Below are positions 59,082 through 64,000 of a stretch of 64,000 nucleotides of DNA, piece by piece (the stretch's first letter is position 1; every line of letters begins with the position of its first letter). This DNA is from Dysosmobacter sp. (GTDB taxonomy: Bacteria > Bacillota > Clostridia > Oscillospirales > Oscillospiraceae). The stretch is taken from positions 49,291 through 113,290 of the forward strand of contig JALFSO010000033.1 in NCBI GenBank assembly GCA_022778785.1, written 5' to 3'. Both the position numbers and the translations under genes were made by a program. The notes below the pieces were generated by a model. It was not told the DNA's origin, ran no database searches, and saw only the letters and a list, made by a program, of their open reading frames with translations.

Positions 59082-59123
59082 TATGCGATTACTGCATAAA
59101 AATCAATATGCAATTTTCGCATA
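59082..59123. promoter_or_regulatory. Twin palindromic operators between divergent genes
   Basis: TATGCGATTACTGCATA (59082-59098) and TATGCAATTTTCGCATA (59107-59123) are two 17 bp dyads with the same half-site TATGC(A/G)A, centres 25 bp apart. A minus-strand promoter TTGATT-17-TAAAAT overlaps both. The neighbouring XRE protein is the likely binder. Confidence 0.65.
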
Positions 59124-59164
59124 CAATAGAATAAAGCGACTTGACAGCGAGGAGGCGGTCGGCG

Positions 59165-59407
59165 ATGTATCAGCGCATTCGGGACCTGCGGGAGGACCGG
59201 GATCTGACCCAGGGGGCCATGGCGGAGCTGCTCCACATTTCCCAGGCCACCTATTCCCGCTATGAGAGCGGCTCTCTGGACATCCCCAGCGCCACGCTGA
59301 TCGCCCTGGCCCGGTTCCACAGCACCAGCGTGGATTATCTGCTGGGCCTCACCGACGACGATGCGCCGTCCCGCCCGCCTGCGGGACGGGCGGATGGATC
59401 GGAGTGA
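59165..59407 (+). CDS. XRE-family helix-turn-helix repressor
   Basis: 80 residues. A single HTH_3 domain: IRDLREDRDLTQGAMAELLH, then ISQATYSRYESGSLDIPSAT and LIALARFHSTSVDYLLGLTD, the standard phage-repressor-like five-helix pattern. It has no extra ligand domain. The ATG at 59165 follows GAGGAGG by nine bases. Twin palindromes in the shared upstream region suggest it represses itself and the divergent 55-residue gene. It could also belong to a small mobile or toxin-like unit; no partner toxin is recognised. Confidence 0.82.
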   Translation: MYQRIRDLREDRDLTQGAMAELLHISQATYSRYESGSLDIPSATLIALARFHSTSVDYLLGLTDDDAPSRPPAGRADGSE

Positions 59408-59414
59408 ATGCGGA

Positions 59415-59455
59415 CAGAGCGGACACGCCTATGCGTGTCCGCTCTGTAATCTTTT
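59415..59455 (+). terminator. Terminator downstream of the XRE gene
   Basis: CAGAGCGGACACGC (59415-59428) pairs with GCGTGTCCGCTCTG (59433-59446), followed by TAATCTTTT; also serves the convergent small gene. Confidence 0.85.
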
Positions 59456-59481
59456 CCGGGTCCAGCAGGGCACTTTCCGCG

Positions 59482-59646
59482 TCACTGATAGCGGTAGTGC
59501 TTGCCGGTGAACTCGTCCACATAGTTCAGAAACATCTCATGGCTGCGGAACTCCATCAGCCGGCAGCCCTCGGCTTCATGGAAAGAAACGATGCGGTTCT
59601 TGGTGTCGACCCAGATCCGCCACATGGTATCCGTGCGCTGTTCCAT
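59482..59646 (-). CDS. 54-residue protein, paralogue of the one at 58879
   Basis: ATG at 59646 with GGAGG upstream. The sequence runs MEQRTDTMWRIWVDTKNRIV, SFHEAEGCRLMEFRSHEMFL, NYVDEFTGKHYRYQ. It matches the 55-residue neighbour across the full length apart from the N-terminus. An acidic-aromatic small protein with no known domain; possibly a small nucleic-acid or protein ligand. Convergent with the XRE gene and separated from it by the 59415 terminator. Confidence 0.72.
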   Translation of the reverse strand: MEQRTDTMWRIWVDTKNRIVSFHEAEGCRLMEFRSHEMFLNYVDEFTGKHYRYQ

Positions 59647-59809
59647 TTTCTTCTCTGCCTCCAAACACATATTCCAATCGCCTGCTCCCTTTCCGGTGAA
59701 ACAGTTCTGTTGTGACTTCCATCGAGAGTTCCCTCTAATTACTAAGACGAATCAGAAGGCAAAATAGTTGCACGAATTTTCAGAAAAATTTTTAAAGACT
59801 GTGGAAAAC

Positions 59810-60475
59810 TTACCGCTTCTCCTGCCGCAGCACCGCCAGCTCCGCCGACACATCGCTTAAAAAGGCGTCCCAGGCCTCCGGGTTTTCCACATAGTACAGG
59901 GGACACAGCTTTCCCGTCACATCGTAGTGGCGGATGACGTCCCGCTCCGGATCCAGCCGGAATTCCCGGCACAGCCAGGCCGTCAGCTCCACCACCCGGT
60001 CGTAGGTGACTGTGGAAAACTCCCCGGTGTCGTCGGGATGGCAGACCTCAATGGAGACGGTATCGCCGTTGCGGCTGTTAGAGGCGTAGGCCTCCTCCGT
60101 CAGGGGGACGCACAGCAGGACCTCCCCCTCCAGACCCACCACAAAGTGGGAGCTGGCATAGGTGCCGTCCTTTCCGGTGGACAGAGATTCAAAGTAATTC
60201 CGGTTGGCCTGAGCAGTGGTGCCGGGATTGCCCACGTAGTGGATGACGATGCCGTTGATCTCCTCCAGCGGCGTGCCGGGGCGGGACCACTGGTTCACCG
60301 TCAGCAGGTCCTCGGTCACGTAGTCCGGCAGCACCGTGTCCTCCGCCGGAGGACCGGCGGTGAGCCATCGGAACAGCCCTGCCACCAGCCCGCAGGCCAG
60401 CGCCAGCAGCGCGGCGCACAGGATCACGAACCGAGGATTCCACCGCCAGCGTCTCTTTCTTCTGCGTGCGGACAT
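59810..60475 (-). CDS. N-acetylmuramoyl-L-alanine amidase (Amidase_2)
   Basis: 221 residues. An N-terminal basic tail and membrane helix (NPRFVILCAALLALACGLVA) then an Amidase_2 domain: EINGIVIHYVGNPGTTAQAN gives the first zinc histidine, SSHFVVGLEGEVLLCVPLTE the central sheet, SRNGDTVSIEVCHPDDTGEF the substrate cleft, and VIRHYDVTGKLCPLYYV the second zinc His and the Cys/Asp. It cleaves the amide between MurNAc and the stem peptide. It lies four bases below the ABC permease start region but probably belongs to the same minus-strand transcript only as a neighbour. Confidence 0.88.
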   Translation of the reverse strand: MSARRRKRRWRWNPRFVILCAALLALACGLVAGLFRWLTAGPPAEDTVLPDYVTEDLLTVNQWSRPGTPLEEINGIVIHYVGNPGTTAQANRNYFESLSTGKDGTYASSHFVVGLEGEVLLCVPLTEEAYASNSRNGDTVSIEVCHPDDTGEFSTVTYDRVVELTAWLCREFRLDPERDVIRHYDVTGKLCPLYYVENPEAWDAFLSDVSAELAVLRQEKR

Positions 60476-60479
60476 GCGC

Positions 60480-62507
60480 TTATCCCACCGCTTCCGTCAC
60501 AAAATTCTCCGTGGGGCCGTCGGCGCCGCCGATGATGCCGATGGCCGCGGCCTCTGTCTCCGTCAGGATCTCCGTCGGGACCCCTCCGTATTTCAGGGCG
60601 AACTCCCGGTCGTCCAGTTCCGCGTAGGTCACCAGATCCCGGTCCGTTACCAGACCCAGCTCCTTCAGGCAGGCCACGGTGTTTTCCATGCCGGGACGGA
60701 CTCTGATGGTGATCCAGTTGCTGCTGCGGGTGGACTCATCGGCATAGCTGAACTGCAATTCCAGATCGATGGCGTAGTCACCCCCGCTGTCCTCGTTGAA
60801 CCAGTCGTAGGTGCCCCAGGTGCCGTCGGCGGCGTCTTTTGCCGCTGCCTCCAGAACAGAGGCGGCTTCCCGGCTGTTCAGATCATAGCCGCTCTCGCTG
60901 ACATCACAGTACAGATAGCCGCCCTCCACGGTGTAGCGGCTGTCGCCTGCGTGGAGCCGCCGGGTCTTCATCTCCTCGCCGTTGATGAGCCGGTCCAGCA
61001 GATTGTCGTAGGTGCCCTCCCGGGCCAGACGCTCCCGGGTCAGGGGTAACGTGTAGTACCGCCGCACCTCTCCGCCGCCGGTAAGATCATAGGTCAGGGC
61101 GACATAGGCGGAGGTCACGGTATCATCTTCATCGCCGCCAATGGGTGTGGCATATCTCCACACATCCTGCCAGGAGCAGATGTAGTCCTCGTCCGCCACG
61201 ATAGTCTGATGGAGCTGCCGGATCTGCTCGATGACCGCATCGTCCTCACCGGGATAGAGGGTGTAGCTGTTGCCGGCGGCGTTCAGACGGACCTCCTTCA
61301 CGCTGTTCAGCTCCGGCACCCGTCCGGCGATGTTCAGCACGTCGAACCGCAGGATGCCGCACAGGGCGATGCAGCCCAAGGCCACCGCCGCCAGCCCCGG
61401 CCAGCTCCTCCGGAACACCCGCAGGGACTTGGCCAGCAGCATGGATGCGCCGTAGTAGCCGATGGTGCCCGCCACCAGCATACACACCACCAGAGGAACG
61501 GAGTCGTAATACTGGCCGTCCTGGAAGCTGCTCCAGAACAGGGCGTACAGCAGCTGTCCGCCCAGCAGGGCCGCCAGGGCCGCCAGACCGAAGCGGAACA
61601 CCGGCTTCATCCAGCCCACGGCCACCACGTCCCCGGCGCTCTCGCTGCGGCGGTGGGCATACAGCGCCCAGGCCAGGGCCAGCAGTGCCACGCCCACCAG
61701 GGCGTAGACGCCGATGAGCCAGAAGTTCCGCAGCGTCACTTCCGCAAACTCGCTGGTGAAATAGCCGGTGTTGGTCAGCGCCGTCCGGGCCTGCACCTCC
61801 TGCCAGGTCCGGTCCACGTTCACGCGGTCCAGCAGATACACCGTGGGAGACAGAAATTCCACCGTGCCGGAGTAGCTGCTGGTGAGGCCGAACAGATAGC
61901 CCTGGGCGAAGATGGACAGCAGCCAGTCCAGCATCACGGCCAGGAAGTGGAGCAGGAAATACACCGCCGGCAGGGCGAAGATGTTGCCCACGCAGAAAGC
62001 CGCCAGGGTGGCGGTGGAAAAGTAGAAGAAGCTGTCTCCCAGCACGCCCAGAACGGTGACCAGCAGGCCCACCGGCTCAAAGCAGCTGTAGATCAGGGTC
62101 AGCAGAACGCACATGGCGCCGGTGACCACGTAGGGGATCAGCATCATGGCCATGCCGGAGAGGAAATTGGTGACGAACAGCCCTGACCGGCGGATGGGCA
62201 GGGTGTGCATCATGCTGACGCTGCGGGGGCTGTACAGATAGCTCCACACCGTCATGGCGCAGAGGATGGCGTAGCACAGGGAGACGATGGGCACGGCGTA
62301 GGCCAGAATGTCGTAGTAGCCTGCCGTCACCTCCAGGGGCTGGATGACCAACTCGGGATACCGCAGCTTCTGGAACAGCACCGCCAGCGGCATCAGCAGT
62401 CCCAGGAAGGAGGCCATGCCCCACAGGGGCCAGAAGCGGCTCAGGTTCTTCCGGAACAGTCCGGCGCTGAACAGTCCCCGGTCACAGGACCATGTCTTTG
62501 ACTTCAT
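60480..62507 (-). CDS. ABC exporter permease, ABC-2 type with long extracytoplasmic domain
   Basis: 675 residues. About ten membrane helices in two groups (residues 25-60, ~100-260 and 280-410: MASFLGLLMPLAVLFQKLRY, VTGAMCVLLTLIYSCFEPVG, LVGVALLALAWALYAHRRSE, WPGLAAVALGCIALCGILRF), then a ~250-residue soluble C-terminal domain (ICSWQDVWRYATPIGGDEDD). This shape, with an ABC ATPase upstream and a GntR regulator, matches peptide or bacitracin-type resistance exporters (YtrF/BceB-like in use, though not in sequence). Starts within the ATPase gene end (26-base overlap). Substrate unknown. Confidence 0.75.
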   Translation of the reverse strand: MKSKTWSCDRGLFSAGLFRKNLSRFWPLWGMASFLGLLMPLAVLFQKLRYPELVIQPLEVTAGYYDILAYAVPIVSLCYAILCAMTVWSYLYSPRSVSMMHTLPIRRSGLFVTNFLSGMAMMLIPYVVTGAMCVLLTLIYSCFEPVGLLVTVLGVLGDSFFYFSTATLAAFCVGNIFALPAVYFLLHFLAVMLDWLLSIFAQGYLFGLTSSYSGTVEFLSPTVYLLDRVNVDRTWQEVQARTALTNTGYFTSEFAEVTLRNFWLIGVYALVGVALLALAWALYAHRRSESAGDVVAVGWMKPVFRFGLAALAALLGGQLLYALFWSSFQDGQYYDSVPLVVCMLVAGTIGYYGASMLLAKSLRVFRRSWPGLAAVALGCIALCGILRFDVLNIAGRVPELNSVKEVRLNAAGNSYTLYPGEDDAVIEQIRQLHQTIVADEDYICSWQDVWRYATPIGGDEDDTVTSAYVALTYDLTGGGEVRRYYTLPLTRERLAREGTYDNLLDRLINGEEMKTRRLHAGDSRYTVEGGYLYCDVSESGYDLNSREAASVLEAAAKDAADGTWGTYDWFNEDSGGDYAIDLELQFSYADESTRSSNWITIRVRPGMENTVACLKELGLVTDRDLVTYAELDDREFALKYGGVPTEILTETEAAAIGIIGGADGPTENFVTEAVG

Positions 62508-63378
62508 AGTTCACACCTCCCAGTTCGTAGATGAAGATCTCCTCCAATGTCAGGGGCACCGCGTCCACCAGCAGCGGACTGTAGGCCGCCACCCGCTCCT
62601 CCGCCTCCCGGGCGCTCATGCGCATGATGAGGGTGTGGATGCGGCCCATCTTCGACGCGTGAAGTACCGGCAGCTCCGCCGGGACCTCCGTCACGCCGTC
62701 AGGAAACACCACCTGGAGCTTGACCATGTTGTCCTGGAGCTGGGCCAGAGACCGCTCCAGCAGCACCTTTCCGTGATCCATGATGCCCACATGGTCGCAG
62801 ACGTCCTCCAGCTCCCGGAGATTGTGGGAGCTGACCAGCACTGTGGTGCCCCGCTCCGACACGTCGCCCATCACCAGGGACCACACCTGCCGCCGCATCA
62901 CCGGGTCCAGGCCGTCCACCGGCTCATCCAGGACCAGATAGTCCGGCATGCAGCAGAGGGTCAGCCAGAAGGCCGCCTGCTTCTGCATACCCTTGGACAG
63001 GCGGCGGATGGGCCGCTTCTCGTCGATCTGGAAGACCTCCTTCAGCTTTTCATACCGCTCCATATTGAACGCGGGATAAAAGCTCCTGTAGAACCGCATC
63101 ATGTCCCGGATGGAGGACTGGGGGAAATAATACCAGTCGTCCGGAATGGCCGCGACCCGGGCCTTCAGGGCGCTGTTCTCCCAAACCGGCTCCCCGGCGA
63201 TGGAGATGGTGCCCTCGTCCTGGCGGTAAATGCCCGTCAGATGGCGGATCAGCGTGGATTTGCCTGCGCCGTTGGGTCCCACCAGTCCGTAGACGCTGCC
63301 AGTGGGCACCGACAGCGAAGCACCGTCCAGAGCGGCAAAGCCGTCGAACCGCTTCACAAGTTCCCGTACTTCGATCAT
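62482..63378 (-). CDS. ABC transporter ATP-binding protein
   Basis: 298 residues. Walker A GLVGPNGAGKSTLIRHLTGI, a Q-loop region, signature RRLSKGMQKQAAFWLTLCC (the LSGGQ variant LSKGMQ), Walker B LVLDEPVDGLDPVMRRQVW, and switch His in VLVSSHNLRELEDVCDHVGI. The ~80-residue C-terminal tail suits antibiotic-resistance type exporters. It powers the adjacent permease. Starts where the GntR gene stops (overlap of 4 bases) and overlaps the permease start by 26 bases, so the three genes form one coupled operon. Confidence 0.94.
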   Translation of the reverse strand: MIEVRELVKRFDGFAALDGASLSVPTGSVYGLVGPNGAGKSTLIRHLTGIYRQDEGTISIAGEPVWENSALKARVAAIPDDWYYFPQSSIRDMMRFYRSFYPAFNMERYEKLKEVFQIDEKRPIRRLSKGMQKQAAFWLTLCCMPDYLVLDEPVDGLDPVMRRQVWSLVMGDVSERGTTVLVSSHNLRELEDVCDHVGIMDHGKVLLERSLAQLQDNMVKLQVVFPDGVTEVPAELPVLHASKMGRIHTLIMRMSAREAEERVAAYSPLLVDAVPLTLEEIFIYELGGVNYEVKDMVL

Positions 63379-63734
63379 TGGTCTACCTCCTTCAGCAGCG
63401 CCGCCAGCTCCTCCTGGCTGACGCCCAGATACCGCAGCTCCCGGAGCAGGTCCCTGGCCTGCCGCAGCAGCTCCTCCCGCCGCCGGGCCCCGGCAGCGTC
63501 GTTCCCGGCGGCAAAGCTGCCCTTTCCGGGAACGGAATAGATATACCCCTCTGCCTCCAGCTCATTGTAGGCCCGCTGGATGGTGTTGGGATTGATGGCC
63601 AGCTGAGCGGCCAGCGCCCGGACGGAGGGCAGCTTCTCGTCCGTTGCCAGCGCCCCGCTGACGATCAGCTTCCGCAGCTCGTCCCTGATCTGCTCATAAA
63701 TGGGCCGGGAGTCCCGGTAATTCAGGCTGATCAT
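63375..63734 (-). CDS. GntR-family (YtrA-like) transcriptional regulator
   Basis: 119 residues. The winged-helix DNA-binding domain is clear: PIYEQIRDELRKLIVSGALA then KLPSVRALAAQLAINPNTIQ and RAYNELEAEGYIYSVPGKGS. It lacks a large ligand domain and ends with a ~40-residue helical tail (EELLRQARDLLRELRYLGVS), as in the YtrA group, which represses a cell-wall-antibiotic-responsive ABC operon. It is the first gene of the operon; ribosome site AGGAGGTGA. Autorepression is likely but no operator is proven. Confidence 0.9.
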   Translation of the reverse strand: MISLNYRDSRPIYEQIRDELRKLIVSGALATDEKLPSVRALAAQLAINPNTIQRAYNELEAEGYIYSVPGKGSFAAGNDAAGARRREELLRQARDLLRELRYLGVSQEELAALLKEVDQ

Positions 63735-63966
63735 CCGCTCACCTCCTACAATAATAATTACGGTTTAAGGCGCGGCAGCCAGCCGCGTCTTTTTCCATCT
63801 CAAAGCCGAAGCTGTTAGAATGAGAGAGTAAATGGCCTGACAGTAATCACCTTGGGACAACACGCCCGCACAGGAGTCCGTCAGCCGCCTCTTTCATTCG
63901 CAGCATTCGATTTGCGCAGGTAGAGCCACCTTGTGCGCTCGCGTCACCCAGGAGATTGAACAGGCA

Positions 63967-64000
63967 ATGAGTAAAGGGCGGAACGCCATATCCAATCAGA
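63967..64000 (+). CDS. Possible start of a plus-strand gene cut by the window edge
   Basis: ATG at 63967 opens MSKGRNAISNQ and runs off the end; AGGAG lies about 12 bases before it. A continuous in-frame open stretch also extends back to a TAA near 63843. Too short to identify. Confidence 0.3.
   Translation, partial: MSKGRNAISNQ

Noticed and set aside
1-64000. tRNA and rRNA genes
   Set aside because: I looked for conserved rRNA stretches and tRNA T-arm/anticodon patterns and saw none; a dedicated covariance search could still find a tRNA I missed.

Overview
The window reads as a stretch of chromosome from a GC-rich, low-GC-clade Gram-positive bacterium, most likely a gut-type Clostridia (Oscillospiraceae-like). 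This is inferred from T-box riboswitches, a SpoIID protein, Firmicutes-type parS sites with ParA/ParB, a Noc-like second ParB, MreC/MreD/PBP2, many lipoproteins with LAAC/LSGC-type lipoboxes, and strong AGGAGG ribosome sites. Almost every gene lies on the minus strand. The presence of rsmG, parA, parB, three exact parS sites, noc and mnmE suggests the window lies near the replication origin, although dnaA, rpmH and oriC are not in it. I saw no rRNA, tRNA, CRISPR array or transposase.

Layout. 1-5.4 kb: the tail of an osmoprotectant-binding protein, an AraC regulator, an AlaX-type editing protein, a membrane protein, a GNAT enzyme and a GH3 lipoprotein. 5.4-11.1 kb: aspS, two SLH-domain proteins and an Asp-specific T-box leader. 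The T-box sits in front of the SLH genes, not directly in front of aspS, and the aspS 3' end is duplicated. 11.1-18 kb: mscL-rsmG-minD-like-mgsA, serS, then parA-parB-coiled-coil protein with parS sites. 18-29.5 kb: a GH13 amylase, the elongasome genes mreC-mreD-pbp2, maf (with a MITE-like element at its end), dut, a U32 peptidase and zapA. Divergent from these is a plus-strand DnaD/DnaC-like helicase-loading pair.

29.6-42.8 kb is the most interesting part. It holds two consecutive minus-strand operons that look like one functional island for poly-gamma-glutamate or gamma-glutamyl compounds. The first is pgsB-pgsC-pgsW-response regulator-lipoprotein deacylase-histidine kinase. The second is ggt-lipoprotein-DctM-like permease-48-residue membrane protein-membrane deacylase-second ggt. 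The second operon has a consensus promoter downstream of an AT-rich stretch that could be the target of the two-component system.

43-57 kb: a VTT membrane protein, a PanE-type reductase, a VanW-type protein, a Noc-like ParB, prmA, degV, a DUF1836 protein, mnmE, a flavodoxin-fold reductase, and ileS behind an Ile-specific T-box with a small zinc-ribbon gene between them, then spoIID. 57-64 kb: a ZIP transporter on the plus strand, a ~600 bp inverted duplication of a repeat, two paralogous ~55-residue proteins flanking an XRE repressor with twin palindromic operators, an amidase, and a GntR-regulated ABC exporter operon.
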